DNA of 64,000 nucleotides from Actinacidiphila fildesensis (GCF_042652185.1 NZ_JBHSIX010000002.1), one strand, 5' to 3'. Shown: positions 32,966-41,535, counted from the first letter of the stretch. Program-made: numbers and translations. The notes: generated from the letters alone by a model not told the origin.

Positions 32966-34195
32966 TCACAGCCCGGGGGTGGCCGCGCTGGGTCGCCCAT
33001 TGGCCCGCCGCAGGCATAACGCCGTGCCGGCCAGGAAGGCCAGGCCCAGGAGCGGGTACGGGGATGCCAGGGGTTGTTGCCACCAGGGGAGGTGGAGGTC
33101 GAGGTCGCCTTGGTGGGGAGTGAGCCACATACTGCGGCAGGCGAAGGCGGCGGCGGTCGCGAGGACCGCGGCGCGGCGCCAGGGGAGGCCGCGGGTGTGG
33201 GCTGCCAGCAGGGCGAGGAGCGGGACGCACCAGACCCAGTGGTGCGACCAGCTGATCGGGGAGACCAGGAGCGCGGTGACGGCCGCGCAGAGCACGCCCC
33301 ACGCTTCGAGGCCGCGGCGGGCGGCGCACGTGGCGACGGCGAGGCCCGCGGCGGCGGTGAGCGCGGCGGCGGCCACCCAGACGAGGCCGGGGTGCTCGGT
33401 GTGCAGGAGCCGGGCGAGCAGGCCCTGGAGGGACTGGTTGTCGATGATCCAGGCCTTGCCGACGCGGTCGGTCTCGTAGAGGCGCGTGGTCCAGAAGTCG
33501 ACGGAGGCGCCGGGCAGCACGGCGATGCCGAGCAGGACGGTGCCGGCGAAGGCGCAGGCCGCGGTGGTGGCCTCGCGGGTGCGCCCGGTCAGGGCGAGGT
33601 AGACGGCGAAGATCGCCGGGGTGAGCTTGATGCCTGCGGCGATCCCGACCGCGAAGCCCTTGCCGCGGGCGCCGTCGGGCCGGGACAGGTCCCACAGGAC
33701 GAGGACGGCGAGCGCCAGATTGATCTGGCCGTAGACGAACGTCTGGAAGACGGGTTCCAGGCACAGGGCGCCGGCGGGCAGCGCGATCAGCGCGGCCGGG
33801 TGGCGGGAGCCGCCGGGGCGGCTCGTGCAGCGCAGCGAAAGGTGGGTCAGGGCGGCGAGCAGCCCGAGGTTGCCGAGGACGAAGCCGCCGCGCAGAGCGC
33901 CGAGTGGCAGCCAGGTGGTGGGCACGAAGAGCAGCGCCGCGAAGGGCGGGTAGGTGGCCGGGAGGTTCCACCGGGTGACGCGGAAGCCGTAGAGGTCCTG
34001 GCCGGAGGCGACGGCGGCGCCTTCGGCGCGGTAGACGAGCATGTCCGCCATCGGGACCGGATACGTCGAGAAGAAGAGCGCGTATCCGGCGAGGGCCAGC
34101 GCGAGGGCCAGCAGGGCTGCCAGGACGAGCAGCAGGCGGCGGGACAGGGCGCGTACGGAGGGTGGCGCCGGGTGCACCTCGCTGAGAGCGGTCAC
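32966..34195 (-). CDS. GT87-like polyprenol-dependent mannosyltransferase
   Basis: A 409-residue integral membrane protein with about ten spans, DUF2029/GT87 type: polyprenyl-phosphate-mannose donors, transfer outside the membrane. Typical features are LVYRAEGAAVASGQDLYG, TYPPFAALLFVP (the catalytic Asp is usually in the first loop), VYGQINLALAVLVLWDL, GIAAGIKLTPAIFAVYLAL and SPISWSHHWVW. Start GTG 34195 with TAACGT seven bases upstream (leaderless). Acceptor unknown. Confidence 0.9.
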   Translation of the reverse strand: MTALSEVHPAPPSVRALSRRLLLVLAALLALALALAGYALFFSTYPVPMADMLVYRAEGAAVASGQDLYGFRVTRWNLPATYPPFAALLFVPTTWLPLGALRGGFVLGNLGLLAALTHLSLRCTSRPGGSRHPAALIALPAGALCLEPVFQTFVYGQINLALAVLVLWDLSRPDGARGKGFAVGIAAGIKLTPAIFAVYLALTGRTREATTAACAFAGTVLLGIAVLPGASVDFWTTRLYETDRVGKAWIIDNQSLQGLLARLLHTEHPGLVWVAAAALTAAAGLAVATCAARRGLEAWGVLCAAVTALLVSPISWSHHWVWCVPLLALLAAHTRGLPWRRAAVLATAAAFACRSMWLTPHQGDLDLHLPWWQQPLASPYPLLGLAFLAGTALCLRRANGRPSAATPGL

Positions 34196-34202
34196 CGCCG
34201 CG

Positions 34203-34208
34203 ACGTTA
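34203..34208 (-). promoter_or_regulatory. -10 hexamer, probable leaderless promoter
   Basis: TAACGT on the minus strand, seven bases before the GTG start of the mannosyltransferase. Confidence 0.45.
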
Positions 34209-34244
34209 GTGGACCGCCGGGTGGGGGCCGTGCTCCGTCCTGGG

Positions 34245-34415
34245 TCAGCGGTGCTTGCCCTCGCTGCCCAGGAGGACGACCTCGACGGCGGTCTGCGCGA
34301 AGACGCGGACGGCTCGCAGGGTGCTTCCCAGCAGGTGGCGGGGGTGCTCGTGGTGGGTGCCGAGGGCGGTGCTGCCGGCGGCGGAGGGGCCTGGGGTGAA
34401 GGTTTCTGTGGTCAT
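34245..34415 (-). CDS. Small hypothetical protein (56 aa)
   Basis: Starts MTTETFTPGPSAAGSTALGT, continues HHEHPRHLLGSTLRAVRVFA and ends QTAVEVVLLGSEGKHR. An amphipathic helix near the C-terminus and a His-rich middle are the only features; I recall similar short proteins in other streptomycetes. A GTAGGGA sequence precedes ATG 34415; a longer in-frame start at 34481 has no support. Function unknown. Confidence 0.6.
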   Translation of the reverse strand: MTTETFTPGPSAAGSTALGTHHEHPRHLLGSTLRAVRVFAQTAVEVVLLGSEGKHR

Positions 34416-34702
34416 GTCCCTACGGTAGGAAATCCGCCGTTTGCAGTACATCGGGCGGAAGTCTGAAGTCTCCCGTGTCACGTACGCCTCTGGGTTGACG
34501 TCCGTCCCCTAGGGCGCCCCCGGGGTGAACCCTGAGGGCCCCCGGGGTGCCGCTCCGGTTGCGGGAAAAGCATTCGCGGTGCGGCGGGCGGGAGCGTAAG
34601 ATCCACCGTCTTGCCGCCTCCCGATGGGAGCGCCGCCGGCCGGACGGAAACCGGTCGGCTTCTCTCTTCTTCCCTGCGTACGCACAAGCCGGAGGCAATG
34701 CC

Positions 34703-36844
34703 GTGCCCCTGCACGACCCCGACCACGCCCAGGACGCGAACCCGCTCCGGGCCGAACAGACCCACCTCGCCGAATCCCGTTCCGCGCTGACCGCGATGCG
34801 CGCCGACGTGGAAGCGCTGGACATCTCCGATGTCACCGGCAACTGGGTCAACGCCAAGATCCTCGCCGCCGAGATCGACAACCGGATCAAGGCCCTCGCC
34901 GACCTCTCGCACACCCCGCTGTTCTTCGGCCGGCTGGACTACCTGCACGCCCCCGGCGTCGAAATGGGGAGGGGCAGCGCGAAGCGCTCCGATGGAAGGG
35001 TGGTGGCGGGAGACGGGCGGGCTGAGGGCGCCGAGGGCGAGCAGTTCTACATCGGCCGCCGCCATGTGCACGACGCCCACGGCGACCCGATGGTCATCGA
35101 CTGGCGGGCGCCGGTCTCGCAGCCCTTCTACCGGGCCTCGCGCGTCGAGCCGATGGACGTCCGGCTGCGCCGGCGGTTCGGCTACACCGGCGGCGAACTG
35201 ACCGCGTACGAGGACGAGCACCTCACCGACCCCGCCGAGGCCAGCACCTCCAGCAAGCTGCTGCAGACCGAGATCGAACGACCGCGCGTCGGCCCGATGC
35301 GGGACATCGTCGCCACCATCCAGCCGGAGCAGGACGAGATCGTCCGCGCCGGCATCGGCGGCACCGTCTGTGTGCAGGGCGCCCCCGGCACCGGGAAGAC
35401 CGCCGTGGGCCTGCACCGTGTCGCGTATCTGCTGTACGCGCACCGCGAGCGGCTCGCCCGCACCGGCACCCTCGTCATCGGGCCCAACAAGTCCTTCCTG
35501 CAGTACATCGAGCAGGTGCTGCCGGCCCTGGGCGAGCTGCAGGTCAAGCAGGCGACGGTCGACGACCTGGTCGCGCACGTCACGGTGCGCGGCACGGACC
35601 CGGCGGAGCGCGCCCGGATCAAGGGCGACGCCCGGATGGCGGAGGTGCTGCGGCGCGCGGTGCGCAGCGGCATCCGGATGCCGAAGGAGCCGATCGTCGT
35701 GGTGCGCGGTTCGCGGCGCTGGCGGGTCCCCGCGTACGAACTCGAAGAGCTGGTGCGGGAGCTGATGGAGCGTGACATCCGGTACGGCGCCGCCCACGAG
35801 GCACTGCCGCAGCGGATCGCGCACAACATCCTCGTCCGCATGGAGGAGTCCGGGGAGGCGCCGGACGACCGCGTCCAGGACGCGGTGGCCCGCAATCCTG
35901 CCGTCAAGGCCGCGGTGAAGGAGGTCTGGCCGAAGGCCGACCCGGCGAAGACGGTGCTGCGGCTGCTGTCCGACGCCGAGTTCCTCGCGGAGTGCGCCGA
36001 CGGGATCCTGACGCCGGAGGAGCAGGCGACGCTGCTGTGGGAGAAGCCGCCCCGCAGCCTCGCCTCGGCGAAGTGGTCCCCGGCCGACACGGTGCTGATC
36101 GACGAGACGCTCGACCTCGTACAGCGCACCCACTCGCTCGGCCACGTGGTGCTCGATGAAGCCCAGGACCTGTCCCCCATGCAGTACCGGGCGGTCGGAC
36201 GGCGCTGCTCCACCGGTTCCGCGACGGTGCTCGGCGACATCGCGCAGGGCACCACGCCGTGGGCGACCGCAAGCTGGGAGGAAGCCCTTACGCACCTGGG
36301 CAAGCCGGGCGCCCCGGTCGAGGAGCTGACCCGCGGCTTCCGTGTGCCGCGCGGCGTGATCGCCTACGCGTCCCTGCTGCTGCCCACGATCGCCCCCGGG
36401 CTGGCCCCGGCCACCTCGGTCCGTGAGTCGCCCGGCGACCTCGTGATCCGCCGGACGGGCGCGGAGGAGCTGGACGCGGCCGTTCTCGCGGCCTGCCACG
36501 ACGCCCTCGCGTACGAGGGCTCCATCGGCCTCATCGCCGCCGACGAGCGCATCGCGGCGCTCGCCGCCGCCCTGGAGTCGGCCGGCCTGCCGTACCTCGC
36601 CCCCGGCGAGGAGACCTCGGCGCAGGCCCGGCTCACCCTGGTCCCGGCGACGCTCGCGAAGGGCCTGGAGTACGACTACGTGGTGCTCGACGAGCCCGCC
36701 GCCATCGTCTCGGGCGAGCCGGACGAGCGCACCGGGCTGCGCCGCCTCTACGTCGCCCTCACCCGGGCCGTCTCCGGCCTCGCGGTGCTCCACGCGAAGC
36801 CGCTGCCGGAGGAGCTGGCCGCTGGGGGCACCTCCCAGCGGTAG
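34703..36844 (+). CDS. helR: HelD/HelR-type RNA polymerase-recycling ATPase, with an in-frame repeat insertion
   Basis: A 713-residue UvrD-like SF1 ATPase of the HelD/HelR family, which removes stalled or rifamycin-bound RNA polymerase from DNA. An N-terminal coiled coil (LRAEQTHLAESRSALTAMRA) is followed by GRRHVHDAHGDPMVIDWRAP, Walker A QGAPGTGKTAVGLHR, Walker B VLDEAQDLSPMQYR, and motif VI VALTRAVSGLAV. GTG 34703 has GGAGG seven bases upstream. About 23 residues after DYLHAPGVE (roughly residues 88-110) come from a dispersed repeat, and the C-terminal residues AGGTSQR from another. HelR rather than HelD is inference from the actinobacterial context. Confidence 0.85.
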   Translation: MPLHDPDHAQDANPLRAEQTHLAESRSALTAMRADVEALDISDVTGNWVNAKILAAEIDNRIKALADLSHTPLFFGRLDYLHAPGVEMGRGSAKRSDGRVVAGDGRAEGAEGEQFYIGRRHVHDAHGDPMVIDWRAPVSQPFYRASRVEPMDVRLRRRFGYTGGELTAYEDEHLTDPAEASTSSKLLQTEIERPRVGPMRDIVATIQPEQDEIVRAGIGGTVCVQGAPGTGKTAVGLHRVAYLLYAHRERLARTGTLVIGPNKSFLQYIEQVLPALGELQVKQATVDDLVAHVTVRGTDPAERARIKGDARMAEVLRRAVRSGIRMPKEPIVVVRGSRRWRVPAYELEELVRELMERDIRYGAAHEALPQRIAHNILVRMEESGEAPDDRVQDAVARNPAVKAAVKEVWPKADPAKTVLRLLSDAEFLAECADGILTPEEQATLLWEKPPRSLASAKWSPADTVLIDETLDLVQRTHSLGHVVLDEAQDLSPMQYRAVGRRCSTGSATVLGDIAQGTTPWATASWEEALTHLGKPGAPVEELTRGFRVPRGVIAYASLLLPTIAPGLAPATSVRESPGDLVIRRTGAEELDAAVLAACHDALAYEGSIGLIAADERIAALAAALESAGLPYLAPGEETSAQARLTLVPATLAKGLEYDYVVLDEPAAIVSGEPDERTGLRRLYVALTRAVSGLAVLHAKPLPEELAAGGTSQR
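34965..35022 (+). repeat. Dispersed repeat inside the HelD/HelR-type gene
   Basis: The segment containing TGGAAGGGTGGTGGCGGG recurs at 57050-57079, upstream of otsB, with the flanking GAAGC arms and GGGGAGG block also shared. In this gene it is read in frame as a Gly/Arg-rich insert. Confidence 0.75.
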
Positions 36845-36854
36845 CTGGGGGACG
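36820..36854 (+). repeat. Short GC-rich hairpin repeat spanning the end of the same gene
   Basis: CTGGGGGCACCTCCCAG followed by CGGTAGCTGGGGGA; the TAG stop codon is inside the repeat. Related to the CTGGGGGCACCCCC block in the loops of hairpin copies A and B. Confidence 0.6.
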
Positions 36855-36947
36855 AACTAGGCATCCGGCCGGCCTCCACCCTGACCAGCAGATATGAAGA
36901 AGTTGTCAGGTCGCGGTCGCGATCGTGTTCGGGCCGCTCGATGCGCT

Positions 36948-36953
36948 TACGCT
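36948..36953 (+). promoter_or_regulatory. -10 hexamer, probable leaderless promoter of the two-component operon
   Basis: TACGCT, seven bases, then ATG 36961; no Shine-Dalgarno sequence. Confidence 0.5.
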
Positions 36954-36960
36954 CGCCCTC

Positions 36961-37668
36961 ATGTGCGCACACGTGCTGGTGGCCGAGGACGACGAGAAAC
37001 AGGCCGAGCTGGTCCGCCGCTATCTGCTGCGGGAGGGCCACACGGTCACCGTCGTCCACGACGGGCGCGCCGCCATCGAGGAGGCGCGCCGCCGGGAGCC
37101 GGACCTGCTCGTGCTCGACATCCAGATGCCGAGGGTCGACGGGCTGGACGTGGCCCGCGTCCTGCGGGCCGAGTCCGACCTGCCGATCCTGATGCTCACC
37201 GCCCGCTCCACCGAGGACGATCTGCTGCTCGGCCTCGACCTGGGCGCCGACGACTACATGACCAAGCCGTACAGCCCCCGCGAGCTGATGGCCCGGATCC
37301 GCACCCTGCTGCGGCGCAGCGGCGCCCGCAAGCCGGATGCCACCTCCGACGCCGTACTGCGCGTCGGCGGGCTCACCGTGGACCCGGCGCGGCACGAGGT
37401 GACCGTCGACGGCAGACCCGCCGACTGCACCCCCGGCGAGTTCCACATCCTCGCGGCCCTGGCCGCGCTGCCGGGCCGGGTCTTCAGCCGGGCCCAACTC
37501 CTGGACCACGTCCACGGGTTCGACCGGTACATCACCACCAGGACGGTGGACGTGCACGTCATGAACCTCCGCAAGAAGATAGAACCGGACCCCCGCCGGC
37601 CGCGCTATCTGGTGACGGTCTTCGGCGTCGGCTACAAGCTGACGGACGGCGGGCACGATGGCCCGTGA
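36961..37668 (+). CDS. OmpR-family response regulator
   Basis: A 235-residue regulator. Receiver domain: acidic pair VAEDDEKQAE, phospho-acceptor D53 in LLVLDIQMPRVDG, switch Thr in LMLTARSTEDD, Lys in DYMTKPYSPRE. C-terminal winged helix: LTVDPARHEVTVDG, TPGEFHILAAL, TTRTVDVHVMNLRKKIEPDP, and the end RYLVTVFGVGYKL. It overlaps the kinase gene by 11 bp. Stimulus and regulon unknown. Confidence 0.94.
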   Translation: MCAHVLVAEDDEKQAELVRRYLLREGHTVTVVHDGRAAIEEARRREPDLLVLDIQMPRVDGLDVARVLRAESDLPILMLTARSTEDDLLLGLDLGADDYMTKPYSPRELMARIRTLLRRSGARKPDATSDAVLRVGGLTVDPARHEVTVDGRPADCTPGEFHILAALAALPGRVFSRAQLLDHVHGFDRYITTRTVDVHVMNLRKKIEPDPRRPRYLVTVFGVGYKLTDGGHDGP

Positions 37669-39550
37669 ACCCCGGCCGGCCCGCGGCAAGGTCCCGTTCC
37701 GCAGGAGCCTGCTCGGCCGGCTGCTGTTCTCCTTCGTCCTGGTCGCGACCTGTTCGGTCGCCGCCACCACCTGGCTGGCCGTCCAGACGACCTCCGGTTC
37801 CATCCAGCAGGAGCAGAGCCGCTATCTGGCCAACGACGCCCTGATCTACGGCAAGCTCGCCGAGTACGCGGCCACCCACGCCAACTGGGACGGCATCGCG
37901 CCCACCGTCCGCCAGCTGGCCGCCACCACCCAGCGCCGTATCGCCGTCACCACCCAGGACCGGCGGCCGGTCGCCGACTCCGCACCGGCCGGCTCCCCGC
38001 TCCCGCAGACCCAGTCGGCGGCCCTCGACCCGCTGCACGTCGACGCCACCATGGTCCCCGGCGCCACCGCGGGCGACATCGACCCGCGCGCCGTCGGCCC
38101 GTTCCGGCTGCTCCCCGCGGAACGCAAGCAGCTGCACGACCTCGCCCGGCGCAGCGTCTCCTGCCTCGCCGACTACATGATCGCCGGCGAGATCGCCGAC
38201 GGCCCCAGCGGCCGCCCGCACATCAAGGTCGTCGGCGGCGACCCCTCCGACGTGCTGGACGAGTCCTGCAACGGCAGCAGGCTCGCCGCCCCCACCGCCA
38301 CCGAGAGCTCCGCCCTCGCCGACCTCAACTCCCGTCTCAAGAAGTGCCTCACCACCGAGAACCTGCCACTCCTCGAACTCAACCCCGACCTCACCTGGGG
38401 CCGGACGGGCGCCGCAGCTGCCCAGGGGCCCACCCCCGTCCCGACGCCCAGCGCCGTCCGGACGCCCCGGGCCGTTCCGGCCCCCGCCGTCCGCGACCCC
38501 AAGGGCGGCGGCATCACCGAACGCAAGACCGCCGACTGCGTCGACACCGCGCGCCGCGACCAGCTCCGCGAATTCGTCGCCCCCGCCGCGTACCTCTTCG
38601 TCACGGACCCGAGCGGCGCCACCACCCCCGGCTTCGCCCTCTCCCGCTCCAACACCCTGCGCGTCGCCGGCGTCGCGGCCCTCGTCCTCGCCCTCGCCGC
38701 CGCCGTCACCCTCCTGCTCGCCGCCCGCCTCATCCGCCCGCTGCGCGCCCTCACCGACGCCGCCCAGCGCATGCGGGACGGCGACGACTCGGCGCGCGTC
38801 ACCGTCGCCACCGGCGACGAGATCGGCCGGCTCTCCGCCGCCTTCAACGACATGTCCCAGGAACGCCAGCGCCTCGCCGAACAGCGCAAGGCCATGGTCA
38901 GCGACGTCGCCCATGAACTGCGCACCCCGGTCAGCAACATCCGCGGCTGGCTCGAAGCGGTGGAGGACGGCATCGCGGAACCCGACGACGCCCTCAACTC
39001 CTCGCTCCTCGAAGAGGCGCTCCAGCTCCAGCACATCATCGACGACCTCCAGGACCTGGCCGCCGCCGACGCCGGGACGCTCCGCGTCCACCCCGAAGCG
39101 GTGCGCCTCGGCGACATCCTGGAACAGGTCGCCGCGGCCCACCGCGCCCGCGCCGCCTCGGCCGGCGTCGCCCTCACCGTCACCCCCGGCGACCTCGGCC
39201 TCCAGGCCGACCCGGTACGCCTCCGCCAGGCGGTCGGCAACCTCGTCTCGAACGCCATCCGCCACACCCCGCCGGGCGGCAGCGTCTCCCTGCGGGGCTA
39301 CACCGACGACGACCGCATCGTGATCGACATCACCGACACCGGCACCGGCATCGCCCCCGACGACCTCCCCCACGTCTTCGACCGCTTCTGGCGCGCCGAG
39401 AAATCCCGCAACCGCCAAACGGGAGGCAGCGGCCTGGGCCTGGCCATCGTCCGCCAACTGGCCGAATCCCACGGCGGCACCGCGACAGTCGCCTCCGCCG
39501 GCCGAGGCCACGGCTCAACGTTCAGCCTCCGGCTGGGCGGCGGGGCCTGA
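37658..39550 (+). CDS. Membrane sensor histidine kinase
   Basis: A 630-residue partner of the preceding regulator. One span near the N-terminus (LLFSFVLVATCSVAATTWLA), an unusually long extracytoplasmic domain (about residues 45-320) with four cysteines and a Pro/Ala-rich stretch, a second span (VAGVAALVLALAAAVTLLL), HAMP (RLIRPLRALTDAAQRMRDGD), the phospho-acceptor H419 in SDVAHELRTPVSNIRG, and the ATPase boxes AVGNLVSNAIRHTPPG, DTGTGIAPDDL and GGSGLGLAIVRQL. The external cysteines suggest disulfides or metal/redox sensing (inference). Confidence 0.94.
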   Translation: MAREPRPARGKVPFRRSLLGRLLFSFVLVATCSVAATTWLAVQTTSGSIQQEQSRYLANDALIYGKLAEYAATHANWDGIAPTVRQLAATTQRRIAVTTQDRRPVADSAPAGSPLPQTQSAALDPLHVDATMVPGATAGDIDPRAVGPFRLLPAERKQLHDLARRSVSCLADYMIAGEIADGPSGRPHIKVVGGDPSDVLDESCNGSRLAAPTATESSALADLNSRLKKCLTTENLPLLELNPDLTWGRTGAAAAQGPTPVPTPSAVRTPRAVPAPAVRDPKGGGITERKTADCVDTARRDQLREFVAPAAYLFVTDPSGATTPGFALSRSNTLRVAGVAALVLALAAAVTLLLAARLIRPLRALTDAAQRMRDGDDSARVTVATGDEIGRLSAAFNDMSQERQRLAEQRKAMVSDVAHELRTPVSNIRGWLEAVEDGIAEPDDALNSSLLEEALQLQHIIDDLQDLAAADAGTLRVHPEAVRLGDILEQVAAAHRARAASAGVALTVTPGDLGLQADPVRLRQAVGNLVSNAIRHTPPGGSVSLRGYTDDDRIVIDITDTGTGIAPDDLPHVFDRFWRAEKSRNRQTGGSGLGLAIVRQLAESHGGTATVASAGRGHGSTFSLRLGGGA

Positions 39551-39946
39551 AGCCCGGCCCCCACCGCACCGTTGCGCCTGCGGCGAGCCGCGCCGCCTCC
39601 GGCGCGGGTGCGGTTACATCGCCCCCACCGCACCGTTCCGCCTGCGGCGAGCTGTCCCCGCCCTCCCCCAACCTTCGGCCGGGGGTGCCCCCCACTGCCG
39701 TCACAAATGCACGTCACCGACACGCGGCTACCCGCGGACCGTTGCGCCTGCAGCCGGGGCATCCCTACCTGAGCGGGTGGCACAGGGTCGAGCGGGGGCT
39801 CGGGCTGGAACGCGAGGTGCCCGGGGCCGGAGGGGTGGGGGTTCGAAATGCTGCCGGGCTATTTGTGGGCCGCCAGGCCCTAAATAGTCGATTTCGAACC
39901 GCCGCCCCGCAGGACCCGGGCACCGGAACCAAAAAACCAACCCCGC
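39551..39946. other. Gene-free, repeat-rich gap between the kinase gene and cutC
   Basis: About 400 bp with no supportable gene. Again the GC-rich module CCGTTGCGCCTGCGGCG (near 39570 and, slightly changed, 39632), the CCCCCAACCTTCGGCCGGGG block with GTCACAAATGCACGTCAC (39655-39718), then hairpin copy D. Confidence 0.7.
39816..39924 (+). repeat. Dispersed hairpin repeat, copy D
   Basis: The compact form: GTTCGAAATGCTGCCGGG, then CTATTTGTGGGCCGCCAG, then GCCCTAAATAG and CGATTTCGAAC. Outer arms GGTGCCCGGG/CCCGGGCACC. Lies between convergent genes (kinase and cutC). Confidence 0.8.
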
Positions 39947-40663
39947 CTAACCCACCGGCACCGGCGCATCCAGCAACGCCCGCCACTCCCTCATCGCACC
40001 CACGTCCACAGGGGAAGCCCAGCCCGCAGGGCGAACCGCCCCGCCGACGTGGAACGCGTCGATCCCCGCCGCCCGCAACGCCGGCAGATGCTCCCGGTTC
40101 AACCCGCCCCCCACCAGAATCCGCGGCTCGTACCCCGGCTCCGGCTCCGGCTCCGCCGCCGTCCGGGCCGCCTCGGCGACCAGCACCGCGAGGCCGTCGT
40201 CGACGCCCTTGGGTGACCCGGCCGTCAGATACGTGTCCAGCCCCGGCAGCCCCGCCAGCTGCAATCGCACCGCGTCGCGGTCCGCCGCGCGGTCGATGGC
40301 GCGGTGGAACGTCCACCGGCACCCGTCGATGACGTCGGCGATCGCGTAGACCGCCTCGAGGTCGGCCCCGCCGCGCCCGTCGAGGAAGCCGAGGACGAAC
40401 TCGTCCGCACCCTCGCGGCGCAGCCCCTCGGCCGCCGCGCAGAGCGCGTCGATGTCGCCGGCGCCGAAGCCGTCGGAGAGCCGCAGCATGACGCGCAGCG
40501 GGATGTGCACGGCGGCACGGATGGCGGCGAAGGTCTCGCGGGACGGGGTGAGGCCGTCCGCGGCCATGTCGGTGACCAGCTCGAGGCGGTCGGCGCCGCC
40601 GGTCTGGGCCGCTACGGCGTCATCGACGCCGAGGGCGATCACCTCGAAAATTGGTCTAGACAT
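39947..40663 (-). CDS. cutC: CutC-family protein (copper homeostasis annotation)
   Basis: A 238-residue TIM-barrel protein of the CutC family: MSRPIFEVIALGVDDAVAAQ, GGADRLELVTDMAADGLTPS, PLRVMLRLSDGFGAGD, VLGFLDGRGGADL, TFHRAIDR, LTAGSPKGVDDGL, LVGGGLNREHLPALRAAG. A role in copper tolerance is the traditional label but is poorly supported across the family. The first codons (TCT AGA CCA ATT TTC) are unusual for this genome, including AGA, and overlap an inverted repeat. Confidence 0.92.
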   Translation of the reverse strand: MSRPIFEVIALGVDDAVAAQTGGADRLELVTDMAADGLTPSRETFAAIRAAVHIPLRVMLRLSDGFGAGDIDALCAAAEGLRREGADEFVLGFLDGRGGADLEAVYAIADVIDGCRWTFHRAIDRAADRDAVRLQLAGLPGLDTYLTAGSPKGVDDGLAVLVAEAARTAAEPEPEPGYEPRILVGGGLNREHLPALRAAGIDAFHVGGAVRPAGWASPVDVGAMREWRALLDAPVPVG

Positions 40664-40671
40664 ATGACCAA
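40651..40671. promoter_or_regulatory. Inverted repeat over the cutC start (operator-like, DasR-like core)
   Basis: TTGGTC-N9-GACCAA centred on the start region. It also contains TGGTCTAGAC, a 10/12 match to the DasR core TGGTCTAGACCA (about 12/16 overall). Either could be the functional site. Confidence 0.4.
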
Positions 40672-40723
40672 GAGTGCCACAATCGTCACCCCCGCGCGAG
40701 CCCTCAGGCGCACAATAGCCACC

Positions 40724-41458
40724 ATGGCTGTCACCCCCGCGACGAAGCACCCGCAGCATGCCGCATTGCTCACCCAATGGTGTGACCTGCTGCGCCGCAC
40801 CCGGGTCGCCCCGATTTCGGACACTCCCGGCTCCGCCCCCACCGCTGCCCCCACCCCCGCACCCGATGCCGCCTACGGCGAGGACCTGCTCGGCCGGTGG
40901 AGCGAGGAGCAGCGGTGGTATCACACCACGGATCACCTGGTCGCCGTACTCGACCACATCGCCGAGCTGGCCGCTTACGCCGACGACCCGGACGCCGTAC
41001 TGCTCGCGGCCTGGTTCCACGACGCCGTGTACCGCCCGGACCGCTCCGAGAACGAGGAGCGCAGCGCCCGGCTGGCCGAGCGGGCGCTGGCCGAGGCCGG
41101 GGTCGACGCCGCGCGCATCGCCGAGGTGGTCCGGCTGGTGCTGCTCACGACCAGCCACGACCCGGCACCCGACGACCGGAACGGCGAGGTCCTGTGTGAC
41201 GCGGATCTCGCGGTCCTGGCCGGTGAGCCTGCCGCGTACGCCGCCTACGCCGCCGCCGTCCGCCAGGAGTACGGCTTCGTGCCCGACGACGCCTTCCGGT
41301 CCGGCCGCGCCGCCGTCCTGCGCCAACTGCTGGATCTGCCCCGGCTCTTCCGCACCCCGGTCGGCCACGAGCGCTGGGAGCACATCGCCCGCCGCAACCT
41401 CGGCACCGAGCTGGAACTGCTCCTCGCAACCGGTCCCGCGACCGACCCTGCCACCTGA
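40724..41458 (+). CDS. HD-domain metal-dependent phosphohydrolase-like protein
   Basis: A 244-residue cytosolic protein. The HD signature is spread as RWYHTTDHL (His), LLAAWFHDAVYRP (His-Asp) and VLCDADLAVLAG (Asp), as in predicted metal-dependent HD phosphohydrolases. ATG 40724 begins MAVTPATKHPQHAALL; CACAAT seven bases before it may be a -10. Divergent from cutC. Substrate unknown. Confidence 0.87.
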   Translation: MAVTPATKHPQHAALLTQWCDLLRRTRVAPISDTPGSAPTAAPTPAPDAAYGEDLLGRWSEEQRWYHTTDHLVAVLDHIAELAAYADDPDAVLLAAWFHDAVYRPDRSENEERSARLAERALAEAGVDAARIAEVVRLVLLTTSHDPAPDDRNGEVLCDADLAVLAGEPAAYAAYAAAVRQEYGFVPDDAFRSGRAAVLRQLLDLPRLFRTPVGHERWEHIARRNLGTELELLLATGPATDPAT

Positions 41459-41535
41459 CCGGGCCACCTGACCGGGCCGAGCCTGTCCGGGAATACGCGG
41501 GAATACGCAGGTCACCCGAGGCGCTGGTAACTGTT

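Noticed and set aside
39816..39924. GGTTCGAAAT in the hairpin repeat looks like a tRNA T-loop
   Set aside because: No acceptor, D or anticodon arm can be formed and no CCA-type end; the sequence belongs to a long hairpin.
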